In this document: positions 17,488 through 25,037 of the stretch, in pieces
Layout of the letters: each line of letters opens with the position of its first letter
How positions within the stretch are numbered: the stretch's first letter is position 1
Origin: Deltaproteobacteria bacterium
GTDB lineage: Bacteria > Desulfobacterota > DSM-4660 > Desulfatiglandales > Desulfatiglandaceae
Direction: 5' to 3'
NCBI GenBank assembly: GCA_022340265.1
Contig: JAJDOH010000101.1
Coordinates: 1-45,855, forward strand
Length of the DNA stretch: 45,855 nt
Notes under the pieces: model-generated
What the model saw: only the letters and a program-made list of their open reading frames with translations
Told to the model about the DNA's origin: nothing
Databases searched by the model: none
Made by a program: the position numbers and the translations under genes

Positions 17488-17802
17488 TTACCGACTGTTC
17501 ACGGATTTCAAATAGGCCACCAAATCATCCATCTGAGATGACGTGGGGTCGATGGGTGTTCCTTGAAGGGCTTTCTTGATACAGGCGTTTATGATTTGTC
17601 TCACCCCTTTGTCATCAGCGCCCTTTGCAGCGTTTTTTCCGTCCGGATGACAGCTGCTGCAGGAAACTCCCGCTTTGCCGTCGGCGAACTGGGGATCATT
17701 AAAAAGGGCCTTGCCCTTTTCAGCATTTCCTTCCCCGTAGGCAGCTGCAAAAAACAACAACACTACCATCAGCACTAACACCACCGTAATTGTCCTTTTC
17801 AT
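17488..17802 (-). CDS. Periplasmic monohaem c-type cytochrome (copy A)
   Basis: A 104-residue exported cytochrome c. Residues 1-22 are a Sec signal peptide (MKRTITVVLVLMVVLLFFAA). One haem site, CSSCH, lies at 48-52 within KAGVSCSSCHPDGKNAAKG. A C-terminal helix (SSQMDDLVAYLKSV) supplies the likely Met ligand. It is a close paralog of the gene at 28019-28336, with most residues identical in the mature protein. It is probably a soluble electron shuttle. As the first gene of the glgP-cydAB run it could deliver electrons in the periplasm, but bd oxidases use quinol and not cytochrome c, so a direct link to CydAB is not expected. Confidence 0.92.
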   Translation of the reverse strand: MKRTITVVLVLMVVLLFFAAAYGEGNAEKGKALFNDPQFADGKAGVSCSSCHPDGKNAAKGADDKGVRQIINACIKKALQGTPIDPTSSQMDDLVAYLKSVNSR

Positions 17803-17919
17803 GTCTTTCTCCCTTCAGTTGATTGGAATCCGCCTGAACGATTCTTGTGTGGTCCCTCATGAGACATCACTCACCCCACATCCCTTCACTGTTTCACGAT
17901 AGAAGAAGTTTCAACGGGA

Positions 17920-17984
17920 GGCAATGGGGCCAATACGGTATTTTTGCCCGCAATCCCTATTAGACCGCAACGATCGGACGGTAG
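17920..17984. repeat. Conserved 65-bp element upstream of cytochrome copy A
   Basis: This stretch (GGCAATGGGGCCAATACGGT ... ATCGGACGGTAG) matches 28436-28499 at roughly nine positions in ten, apart from one single-base indel. In both places it lies about 100-120 bp upstream of a monohaem cytochrome ATG, while the DNA between element and gene is not alike. It could be a shared regulatory site, a small RNA, or a dispersed intergenic repeat. Confidence 0.7.
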
Positions 17985-18100
17985 TCTGTAAAAGGAGCAA
18001 CGGCCGATTGATATGGCTCTGTGAACGGTTTGCCCTTTTGATCATCTAAGAGCAGGCGCGGAAAACCGCGGGTCTCATGATACAATATCACGGTTCACAA

Positions 18101-18120
18101 AATGGGGTCTTGAACCCATT
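18101..18120. promoter_or_regulatory. Operator-like 20-bp imperfect palindrome
   Basis: AATGGGGTCTTGAACCCATT reads nearly the same on both strands (AATGGG arms, inner TC/GA pair). It lies about 100 bp before the start of the rightward cytochrome operon and could bind a dimeric regulator. A chance palindrome is not excluded. Confidence 0.3.
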
Positions 18121-18216
18121 GCCGTAAGCGCCACGTTCCTTATAGTAATATTAAAAAACAGTCCGAGAACGAGGACACCTTCATAAGGAATGCTATAAAT
18201 TGAGGAGAGAACAACC

Positions 18217-18573
18217 ATGAAAAGAAAAGTGTCTATCATTATTTTGGCGACGTTTCTGGCGATTTTCCTGGGAAACATCCTTCCGATGATCACCAATTCA
18301 TACGGGGGAGAGGTTGACCAGGGGAAAACCCTTTTCGATTCCAAATGCGTGATCTGCCATGGGGCCAACGGAAAAGGGGACGGGCCGGCAGCCGCAGCTT
18401 TGAATCCGCCTCCCAGGGATTTTTCCAGTTCCCAGTTCTGGCAGGGAAACATGGATCAGGAAATTGCGGACACCATCCGCAACGGTCTTTCCCCTATGCC
18501 GGCCTTTGATTTGAGTGATGGTGAAATCAAGGCCATCATAGACTATATGAAACACACCTTTAAATCCAACTAG
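18217..18573 (+). CDS. Exported monohaem cytochrome c, first gene of the Cyc2-like operon
   Basis: A 118-residue class I cytochrome c. It starts behind GAGGAGAG. A signal peptide or anchor covers residues 1-30. The haem site CVICH is at 44-48, followed by the typical GANGKGDGPAAAAL stretch, and the distal Met94 is in GLSPMPAF. C-terminal helix: DGEIKAIIDYMKHTF. Single-haem proteins of this type shuttle electrons through the periplasm. Its place directly before the cytochrome-porin makes it a candidate partner that takes electrons from, or gives electrons to, the outer-membrane protein. Confidence 0.92.
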   Translation: MKRKVSIIILATFLAIFLGNILPMITNSYGGEVDQGKTLFDSKCVICHGANGKGDGPAAAALNPPPRDFSSSQFWQGNMDQEIADTIRNGLSPMPAFDLSDGEIKAIIDYMKHTFKSN

Positions 18574-18652
18574 GCAGAGCGATTGTAAAGGGTTCGTGAT
18601 ATTGCGCCAAGTTCCACGCCGGAAGGGTTTTTTCACGGAAAGGAGCTAAAAC

Positions 18653-20017
18653 ATGTCTATCAGGTGGATTCAAGATGGTCTGTTGGCATCTTTTCTCAGT
18701 TTATTCATTTTTTTCCTTTTCCCCTTATCGGCACGGGCAGTTCCCAGTTTTGCCCGCCAGACCGGCATGTCCTGCACCGCCTGCCATACGGTTTTCCCGG
18801 AGCTGACCGCTTTCGGAAGGACTTTCAAACTGGGGGCCTACACGTTCAGCACCCGGAGTGCGTCCCAACCGTATCTGCCTCCTGTGGCAGCCATGTTTCA
18901 GGCTTCGGCAACGGCTCTCGACGAGAACGACGGCATCCTGAAAAACGGCGTTGCCCCATTCGATAATTCGGAAGACTCGGCGGTGGACCGTTATAATTTT
19001 CCGCAGCAGGCCTCCGCATTCTACGGCGGACGGATCATCGACGGTCTGGGGGCACTTGCCCAGGTCACCTATGACGGAACCGCCAACGACATTGCACTGG
19101 ATAATACGGATATCCGGTGGTCAAGAACGGATCTTGTGGGCGGAAAAAATCTGGTATGGGGCGCTGCCATCGACAACAATCCCCTGGTGGGAGACCTCTG
19201 GAATACCACACCCGCATGGGGATTTCCCTATGCCGCTTCGGCCGTTGCCCCCACGCCTGCAGCGAGCACCCTCATTGACGGCGGTCTGGCCCAGCAAGTG
19301 GGGGGTGCAGGCGCCTACGCCCTGTGGAACAATCTCATCTATGCCGCTTTCAGGGTCTATTCAACGACCAATGAGGGCATTGCCAGACCCTTGGGAGCCG
19401 GCACCGATCCCGACACCATAACGGACGGAGCCGTCCCCTGTTGGCGTTTGGCACTGCAGCATCAATGGAATAAACATTATGTGGAAATCGGCACCTACGG
19501 GATTCATGCGGATGTCTACCCGGAGAGCGAGGACAGCGGACCCACAAACAGTCTCACGGATTATGCCTTTGATCTTCAGTACCAGTATATCTCCAACCCA
19601 CATCTCATCACCTTTGAAACCACCTGGATCCATGAAAATCAGGATTGGGACGCGGATTACCCTTCCGGCATGACCTCCAATTCATCGGATTCGCTCAATA
19701 CTTACAAGGCGAATGCCAATTACTACTACCGCAGCCATTACGGAACCTTCGGCGGAACGCTGGGATATTTTTCAACCACCGGAGACAGTGACCCGTTGCT
19801 CTATCCCCCGGATCCCGTCGATGGAAGCCGCACCGGAAGTCCCGACAGCAAGGGATTTATTTTCGAAGCCGATTACGTGCTCATGAAAAAGTACAAATTT
19901 TCGCTTCAGTATACCGCCTATACCCAATTTAACGGGGCAAGTTCCAACTATGACGGATTCGGCAGGGACGCGTCGGACAACACCACCCTCTATTTCGTGG
20001 CATGGCTCATGTTTTAG
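18653..20017 (+). CDS. Cyc2-like outer-membrane cytochrome-porin fusion
   Basis: A 454-residue protein with a good ribosome site (AAAGGAG). The signal peptide covers residues 1-29. The mature N-terminus PSFARQTGMSCTACHTVFPE holds one haem site (C41, C44, H45) and continues ELTAFGRTFKLGAYTFS, the conserved N-terminal signature of Cyc2-type cytochrome-porins. The remaining ~390 residues alternate polar and hydrophobic residues, are rich in Tyr and Gly, have no long hydrophobic helix, and end in LYFVAWLMF with a terminal Phe, as outer-membrane beta-barrels do. The length suits a 16-strand barrel. Cyc2 from Fe(II) oxidisers takes electrons from outside the cell through this haem plug. Whether this homolog oxidises iron or another donor cannot be told. 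It is followed by a membrane cytochrome and preceded by a periplasmic one. Confidence 0.82.
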   Translation: MSIRWIQDGLLASFLSLFIFFLFPLSARAVPSFARQTGMSCTACHTVFPELTAFGRTFKLGAYTFSTRSASQPYLPPVAAMFQASATALDENDGILKNGVAPFDNSEDSAVDRYNFPQQASAFYGGRIIDGLGALAQVTYDGTANDIALDNTDIRWSRTDLVGGKNLVWGAAIDNNPLVGDLWNTTPAWGFPYAASAVAPTPAASTLIDGGLAQQVGGAGAYALWNNLIYAAFRVYSTTNEGIARPLGAGTDPDTITDGAVPCWRLALQHQWNKHYVEIGTYGIHADVYPESEDSGPTNSLTDYAFDLQYQYISNPHLITFETTWIHENQDWDADYPSGMTSNSSDSLNTYKANANYYYRSHYGTFGGTLGYFSTTGDSDPLLYPPDPVDGSRTGSPDSKGFIFEADYVLMKKYKFSLQYTAYTQFNGASSNYDGFGRDASDNTTLYFVAWLMF

Positions 20018-20058
20018 TGCGCCGGCCTGCCGGGTTTTTGAGACCGCGCCCTCACTAA

Positions 20059-20078
20059 AACCGCCCGATCGAGCGGTT
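20059..20078 (+). promoter_or_regulatory. Small hairpin before the membrane cytochrome gene
   Basis: AACCGC and GCGGTT form a 6-bp stem with an 8-nt loop, about 20 nt upstream of the next ATG. It has no T-run, so it is more likely an intercistronic mRNA-stability or processing hairpin than a terminator. Confidence 0.3.
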
Positions 20079-20097
20079 GTGAAAGGAAAAAAGACCC

Positions 20098-20787
20098 ATG
20101 ATCAATGATTTCTACGACATTTTAAATACCCTGGGCTACCATCACCCCTTTCATCCCACCGAGGTGCACATGCCCATCGGTTTGGTGGTCGGTGCGCTCA
20201 TATTGGCTCTCGTCGCCCTGATTTTTCGCCGGGACAGGCTTTTGCTGACGCCCCGCTACTTGATCATTCTAGCGTTTTTATGGGTTTTCCCCACCATGCT
20301 GCTGGGGATCATGGATTGGCAGCATTTTTACGGGGGTGCCTTTATTCTGCCCTTTAAGGTGAAACTCATCACGGCCCCCATTCTGACGGTGTTGCTGGGT
20401 CTGGCGGTCTTTCTGGGGCGTAGATACGGATCCACTTCCATGAAAGTCCTGCCGGTCTATTTTCTTTGTTTCTGCGCTGTGGTGGTTTTGGGATATTTCG
20501 GCGGACAACTGACCTATTCGGGTCGGACCATCAGCGGCCCGGAAAAATATATGACGGGGCAAAAAATCTTTTCGGCCTACTGCACAACGTGTCATCCGGG
20601 CGGCGGGAACACCCTGGCGCCGGACAAGCCGCTTCTCCACTCACCGCTGCTTAAGAATCAGGAATTCTTTAACATGTGGATTCGTCATCCCGCATCACCC
20701 ATGCCGGCATTTCCACCCGAAAAGATTTCCGATGCCCAGGCCAGGGACTTGTATGATTATATCAGCCATGTCATAATGGGGAAATAA
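20098..20787 (+). CDS. Membrane protein with DUF2231-like N-half and cytochrome c domain
   Basis: A 229-residue protein. The N-terminal half has about four membrane helices and resembles DUF2231 membrane domains (HPTEVHMPIGLVVGALIL, MLLGIMDWQHF). The C-terminal domain carries one haem site, CTTCH at 162-166, with distal Met202 in ASPMPAFP. The conserved His residues in the membrane half (H20, H24, H76) could bind haem b, but that is speculation. Such a protein could pass electrons between the periplasmic cytochrome and the quinone pool. The ATG follows GAAAGGAAAA. It belongs to the operon with the Cyc2-like porin. Confidence 0.8.
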   Translation: MINDFYDILNTLGYHHPFHPTEVHMPIGLVVGALILALVALIFRRDRLLLTPRYLIILAFLWVFPTMLLGIMDWQHFYGGAFILPFKVKLITAPILTVLLGLAVFLGRRYGSTSMKVLPVYFLCFCAVVVLGYFGGQLTYSGRTISGPEKYMTGQKIFSAYCTTCHPGGGNTLAPDKPLLHSPLLKNQEFFNMWIRHPASPMPAFPPEKISDAQARDLYDYISHVIMGK

Positions 20788-20861
20788 AGCGGAAGCCCAT
20801 TCCCTTTTCGCATACAATTATGGAAGACATTCATCCGCAATTGTGATAAAAATTTGGAATA

Positions 20862-21836
20862 ATGGCTCTCATCCGGATACAGTCGAAAGAACCGATGACG
20901 GATTCATCCTCACATAGACAGGTCGGCGAATTATCACGGCTGGAGCTGTTTCTGGCCCTCTCCCGAACACCCCATGCATTGCTGGATATGACGACCCCCT
21001 GCCTGGCGGCGTTGCTGTGGCTGGGGGCGTTTCCCCCCCTTAAAGTGGTGCTGGTGGGCCTTTTGACCGTTTTCGCCGGATACAGCGCTGTTTACGCGTT
21101 AAACGACCTCATTGATTACCGTTCCGATAAAAAGAAGATGGACGAAGGTCTGTTCCAGGATACGGACGATTATCTGGACGGCGCCATGGTACGGCACCCG
21201 GTGGCCCAGGGTTTGCTGAAGTTTCGTGAAGGACTGGGTTGGACTTTGGGATGGTCGCTGGTAGCGGTGGTGGGCGCGTTTATTCTGAACCCGGCATGCG
21301 TTATGATTTTCATCGGTGGCTGTCTTCTGGAAGCAGTCTATTGCCTCATGTGGCGACTCAGCTGGACACGGACCATCGTCAGCGGCGGCGTCAAGACCTC
21401 GGGTGCCATCGCCGCCGTGTACGCGGTGGACCCCGAACCTTCCTTCGGCCTTCTGCTGATCCTCTTTTTGTGGCTTTTTTTCTGGGAGATCGGTGGACAG
21501 AACATTCCCAACGATTGGGAGGATCTGGAGAGAGACAAACATTTTCGGGCCAAGACGGTTCCCGTTCGGTTCGGGCCGGAAATATCGTCCCTGCTGGTCA
21601 TGGGCTGTCTCGTCACAGCACTGATCATGAATGCCGTCCTTTTGTGGACGGCACCCTTCCCCGGTCAATGGCCGTCTGTCATGACCATTTTGATGGTCGG
21701 CATCTATCTGCTCATACTTCCCGCCTACCAGCTCTATCAGTCAAAGGACCGCCCAAAAGCCATCAATCTTTTCAACAAAGCCAGCTATTACCCGCCTGCA
21801 TTGTTTCTGGTGGTGGCCATCCGCTATCTTCTGTAG
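20862..21836 (+). CDS. UbiA-family prenyltransferase
   Basis: A 324-residue integral membrane enzyme of the UbiA superfamily, which moves an isoprenoid chain onto an acceptor such as an aromatic ring. The first Asp-rich motif is NDLIDYRSDKKKMDEG, and the second is IPNDWEDLERDKHFRAKTVP. Eight to nine helices are visible. The acceptor (quinone precursor, haem or another lipid) cannot be told from the sequence. Its position in a cytochrome operon suggests a role in making a quinone or haem for this electron-transfer chain. Two starts are possible, 20862 and 20895 (MTDSSSH); neither has a strong ribosome site. Confidence 0.85.
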   Translation: MALIRIQSKEPMTDSSSHRQVGELSRLELFLALSRTPHALLDMTTPCLAALLWLGAFPPLKVVLVGLLTVFAGYSAVYALNDLIDYRSDKKKMDEGLFQDTDDYLDGAMVRHPVAQGLLKFREGLGWTLGWSLVAVVGAFILNPACVMIFIGGCLLEAVYCLMWRLSWTRTIVSGGVKTSGAIAAVYAVDPEPSFGLLLILFLWLFFWEIGGQNIPNDWEDLERDKHFRAKTVPVRFGPEISSLLVMGCLVTALIMNAVLLWTAPFPGQWPSVMTILMVGIYLLILPAYQLYQSKDRPKAINLFNKASYYPPALFLVVAIRYLL

Positions 21837-22048
21837 TACCCCGCATCTTCGATCACTCCTATCCCGCCGACCGGCGACGCCCTCCGCCTTACTTCCCCTA
21901 CCGGGAGAAAAACGCCTCATAACATCCGAATACAGCATGCGGACTCCAGAAATGGGTGATTCACTCCATTTACGAAAGGTGGGAACCATATCATGATAGG
22001 CTATTTTTGAAACCCTTAATCAATCGCTCCCCGTGGAGGCTTCCTTTC

Positions 22049-23296
22049 ATGAGTGACGGTAAAAATCCCACCGAAAACCCAGACCAAGAGAAAGGCCCCC
22101 GCAGGCGGAAAAAATGGGTGTTTTACGCGTTGATCGGCCTTCTCGCGGTCGGGTTGGGAATCGGGGGCTACTGGCGATTTTTCTTGAAGGGACGCGTGTC
22201 AACGGATGACGCCTATGTGGTTGTGGATATCGCCAGCGTCAGCAGCCGCATCAACGGTACTGTCAGCGAGGTACTGGTGGAGAATGACCAGTTCGTGAAG
22301 GAGGGGCGAGTGCTCGTAGAACTGGATGCGCGGGACTACCGGGTTGCCGTGGATAAGGCCCAAGGCGCCCTGGCGCAGATAGAAGCGGATGTCCAATCCG
22401 CTACCATGGATGTACAGCTCGTGGACAGCAAAACCAAGGACCATGTGCTGGCCGCGGAAGCGGCTCTCAAAGGGGCAAAATATCAGGTGGAGGTTGAGAA
22501 AAACCGCCTGAATCGACTTCAAAAAGAACTTCAATCGGCAAAGGCAGACCTGGACTATGCCCAAAAAGAGCTGAAACGGTATGAGACGCTTTACGAACAC
22601 CGGTCGGTTTCAGAAGAACAACGGGACCGGGTTTTAAAACGCTTGGATGACGCAAAATCGGCCCTGGGGGCATTGAAAGACCGGATCCGGGGAAGCAAGG
22701 CATCTATTGCGTCCGCTCATGAACAGGTCGGTCAAAGTGAAGCGCGGCTGAAAATTGCCGAAAGCAACCGCAAAAAGGTGGACATTCAAGTTCAACGACT
22801 GAAGTCGCTCAAGGCCCGGCGCGATCAGGCCCGTGCGGCGCTTAAGCAGGCACGGTTGAACCTTTCCTACTGTACCATTCGGGCCCCCCTGTCGGGCTCC
22901 GTGGCACAAAGGGATGTGCAGGTGGGAAATCGCATCCTGCCGGGAGAGCCCGTCATGGCCATTGTTCCGTTACAAGCGGCCTACGTGGAGGCCAATTTCA
23001 AGGAGACCCAACTCAAAAATGTGCGCGCCGGCCAACCGGCGACCGTCAAGGCCGACATTTATCCGTCCCATACCTACCACGGCAGGGTGGCCGGCATCGC
23101 AGCGGGAACGGGCGCAGCATTCTCACTTCTTCCGCCGGAAAACGCCACCGGTAACTGGGTCAAGGTGGTGCGGCGGGTTCCGGTAAGAATTCTGCTCAAC
23201 AAACCGCCGCCATCCCGCTATCCTTTGAGGATGGGGTTGTCGCTGGAAGTCACTATCGAAACGGATGGCGGTAATAGCGATACTTCCAAGAATTGA
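22049..23296 (+). CDS. emrA: EmrA/HlyD-family membrane fusion protein
   Basis: A 415-residue periplasmic adaptor of an export pump. A single N-terminal membrane helix (VFYALIGLLAVGLGIGGYW) is followed by the half-lipoyl segment RVSTDDAYVVVDIASVSSRI, a long coiled coil (about 100-260) rich in Lys, Glu, Ala and Gln, and the second lipoyl half NLSYCTIRAPLSGSVAQRDV. ATG 22049 is chosen for its GGAGG 9 nt upstream. An in-frame ATG at 21956 would add 31 residues of poor quality. EmrA proteins link an inner-membrane MFS transporter to a TolC channel. The matching transporter follows, but no outer-membrane component is adjacent. Confidence 0.9.
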   Translation: MSDGKNPTENPDQEKGPRRRKKWVFYALIGLLAVGLGIGGYWRFFLKGRVSTDDAYVVVDIASVSSRINGTVSEVLVENDQFVKEGRVLVELDARDYRVAVDKAQGALAQIEADVQSATMDVQLVDSKTKDHVLAAEAALKGAKYQVEVEKNRLNRLQKELQSAKADLDYAQKELKRYETLYEHRSVSEEQRDRVLKRLDDAKSALGALKDRIRGSKASIASAHEQVGQSEARLKIAESNRKKVDIQVQRLKSLKARRDQARAALKQARLNLSYCTIRAPLSGSVAQRDVQVGNRILPGEPVMAIVPLQAAYVEANFKETQLKNVRAGQPATVKADIYPSHTYHGRVAGIAAGTGAAFSLLPPENATGNWVKVVRRVPVRILLNKPPPSRYPLRMGLSLEVTIETDGGNSDTSKN

Positions 23297-23301
23297 ATAA
23301 A

Positions 23302-23337
23302 CCCGTGAAGTTTACCCGAGGGCGATGCTCTCACGGG
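23302..23337 (+). promoter_or_regulatory. Intercistronic hairpin between emrA and emrB
   Basis: CCCGTGA and TCACGGG pair as a 7-bp stem around a 22-nt loop in the ~95-nt gap between the adaptor and the transporter gene. No T-run follows, so full termination is unlikely; it may adjust the ratio of the two products. Confidence 0.3.
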
Positions 23338-23394
23338 GAGACGTCACCCAACAGAAAGACATGACTCAGCAAAACGCATCATGGAGCGAAATTG

Positions 23395-24933
23395 ATGACC
23401 AGTAGATGGGTCGTGGCGATCACGGTCATGTTGCCCACCTTCATGGAAATCATGGATACCAGCGTGGTCAACGTGTCGCTCCCCCATATTCAGGGCAGCT
23501 TGAATGCGGGGTTGGATGAGGTGACCTGGGTCCTCACCTCTTACCTGGTCAGTAACGCCGTCATCATTCCCATCAGCGGCTGGCTGTCCGGCCTTTTCGG
23601 CAGAAAGCGTTACCTGTTGTTCTCCGTCTGCCTCTTCGTGGGCAGCTCCATCCTCTGCGGCGCCGCCACATCGCTCAATGTTCTCATCATCGCCCGGAGC
23701 TTGCAGGGAATCGGGGGCGGCGGTCTTCAACCGCTGTCGCAGGCCATTTTGCTGGAATCCTTTCCACAGGAGGAACATGGGGTTGCCATGGCTTTTTTCG
23801 GCATGGGCGTGGTGATGGCCCCCATTCTGGGGCCGGTCGTGGGCGGCTGGATCACGGATCACTGGAACTGGCGATGGATTTTCTACATCAATTTTCCCAT
23901 GGGCATACTGGCCGTGATCCTGATCACCTTCTTGATTCAGGATCCTCCCTATATCCGCCAGAAACGCCGGCACCGCATAGACCGTTGGGGATTGTTGTTT
24001 CTGACGGTGGGCCTGGGGAGTCTGCAGATCGTGCTGGACAAAGGTCAACGGGACGATTGGTTTCAATCACACTTCATCGTGGTCATGACCATTGTCGCTG
24101 CCACCTCTCTTATGGCCTTTATTCTGGTGGAATTCAGGACCCGAAACCCCGTGGTGAATCTGCGGGTGTTCCGTCATCGCAGTTTTACCGCGGGATGCGT
24201 CATCATGTTCAGCGGATTTCTGGGCCTGTTCGGAACGCTCATCCTTCTGCCGTTATATACCCAAAATCTGATGGGCTATACCGCCACACTCGCCGGTTTT
24301 GTGCTGGGCCCGGGAGGATTTGCGGCCTTTCTGATCATGCCCCTGGCGGGAATCCTCATGAAAAAGGGGGTCAGCCCCAGAATTCTCCTGGCCATCGGCC
24401 TTTCCCTGATGGCCTGGGCCATGTGGCTCATGTCCGGGTTCAATCTGAAGGCCGGCTTTATGGTCATCTCCATACCCCGGGTGGTACTGGGTTTCGGGCT
24501 GGGGCTCTTCTTTGTCCCGCTTTCCGCCGCGACCTTTGTAAATATCGAAAAGGAAGAGATGGGAAATGCCTCCGGCGTTTTCAACCTGTTAAGGAATCTG
24601 GGGGGCAGTTTCGGTGTTGCAGTAAGCGCCACGCTTCTGGCCCGCAGAACACAGGTCCATCAAACCTTTCTGGCGGAGCACGCGACCCCTTTCGGCCGCG
24701 CTTTCAAGGAGCATACCCACCAGTTGAATGGTTGGCTCGGAACCCATGATACACCCCTCACCTTCGAAAGGGGCCCTTTGGCTATCATTTACCAGGAGGT
24801 TCAACGGCAGGCCACCATGCTGGCTTTTAACGATTGCTTCTGGATTCTGGCATGGTTCGTCGCTCTGCTGCTGCCGCTAACCCTGATTTTCCGCAAACCC
24901 GAAGGCAAGATCGACACCGATGCGGTTCTCTGA
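23395..24933 (+). CDS. emrB: EmrB-type DHA2 family MFS drug exporter
   Basis: A 512-residue, 14-helix major facilitator transporter of the DHA2 family, which exports hydrophobic drugs or acids against protons. Signatures are FMEIMDTSVVNVSLPHIQGS (motif D1), WVLTSYLVSNAVIIPISGWL, GRKRYLL (motif A), IARSLQGIGGG (motif B) and ILGPVVGGWITDHWNWRWIF (motif C). The ATG at 23395 is preferred; a TTG one codon earlier is equally possible. It pairs with the preceding adaptor as an EmrAB-type pump. No regulator (MarR or TetR) is next to it. It is co-oriented with the cytochrome operon but may have its own promoter in the 212-bp gap before emrA. Confidence 0.93.
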   Translation: MTSRWVVAITVMLPTFMEIMDTSVVNVSLPHIQGSLNAGLDEVTWVLTSYLVSNAVIIPISGWLSGLFGRKRYLLFSVCLFVGSSILCGAATSLNVLIIARSLQGIGGGGLQPLSQAILLESFPQEEHGVAMAFFGMGVVMAPILGPVVGGWITDHWNWRWIFYINFPMGILAVILITFLIQDPPYIRQKRRHRIDRWGLLFLTVGLGSLQIVLDKGQRDDWFQSHFIVVMTIVAATSLMAFILVEFRTRNPVVNLRVFRHRSFTAGCVIMFSGFLGLFGTLILLPLYTQNLMGYTATLAGFVLGPGGFAAFLIMPLAGILMKKGVSPRILLAIGLSLMAWAMWLMSGFNLKAGFMVISIPRVVLGFGLGLFFVPLSAATFVNIEKEEMGNASGVFNLLRNLGGSFGVAVSATLLARRTQVHQTFLAEHATPFGRAFKEHTHQLNGWLGTHDTPLTFERGPLAIIYQEVQRQATMLAFNDCFWILAWFVALLLPLTLIFRKPEGKIDTDAVL

Positions 24934-24936
24934 CGG

Positions 24937-25017
24937 CCCGGACTTCATGAAAGGGGAAAAGGCTCCGCTGTTCATCAGCTGAAAACAGCAGATAGGCACC
25001 GTCCGGGACACTTTTTA
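24937..25017. terminator. Probable bidirectional terminator between convergent emrB and OYE genes
   Basis: CCCGGAC (24937) pairs with GTCCGGG (25001). Nested inside, GCTGTT (24967) pairs with AACAGC (24984). The outer stem is followed by ACACTTTTTAAA. The region lies between two convergent genes, where a shared terminator is expected. Confidence 0.5.
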
Positions 25018-25037
25018 AACCCGGTTTCAAACTTACC

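Larger units (their letters stand above)
17803..18216. other. 414-bp divergent intergenic region between two cytochrome operons
   Basis: No gene is seen here. It must hold the promoters of both the leftward cytochrome-glgP-cyd operon and the rightward Cyc2-like operon. It contains a 65-bp element shared with the region upstream of the paralogous cytochrome at 28 kb, and a near-palindrome at 18101-18120. A TACAAT at 18081-18086 resembles a -10 box for the rightward operon, but I see no good -35 partner. Confidence 0.6.

Noticed and set aside
17920-17940. Sigma-54 promoter in the shared element
   Set aside because: The GG and GC in TTGGCCCCATTGCC are 7 nt apart, not the required 10.
17920-17984. 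Cyclic-di-GMP (GEMM) riboswitch upstream of cytochrome genes
   Set aside because: Such riboswitches precede cytochromes in Geobacter, but the conserved GEMM sequence pattern and tetraloop-receptor parts are not present in the shared element.
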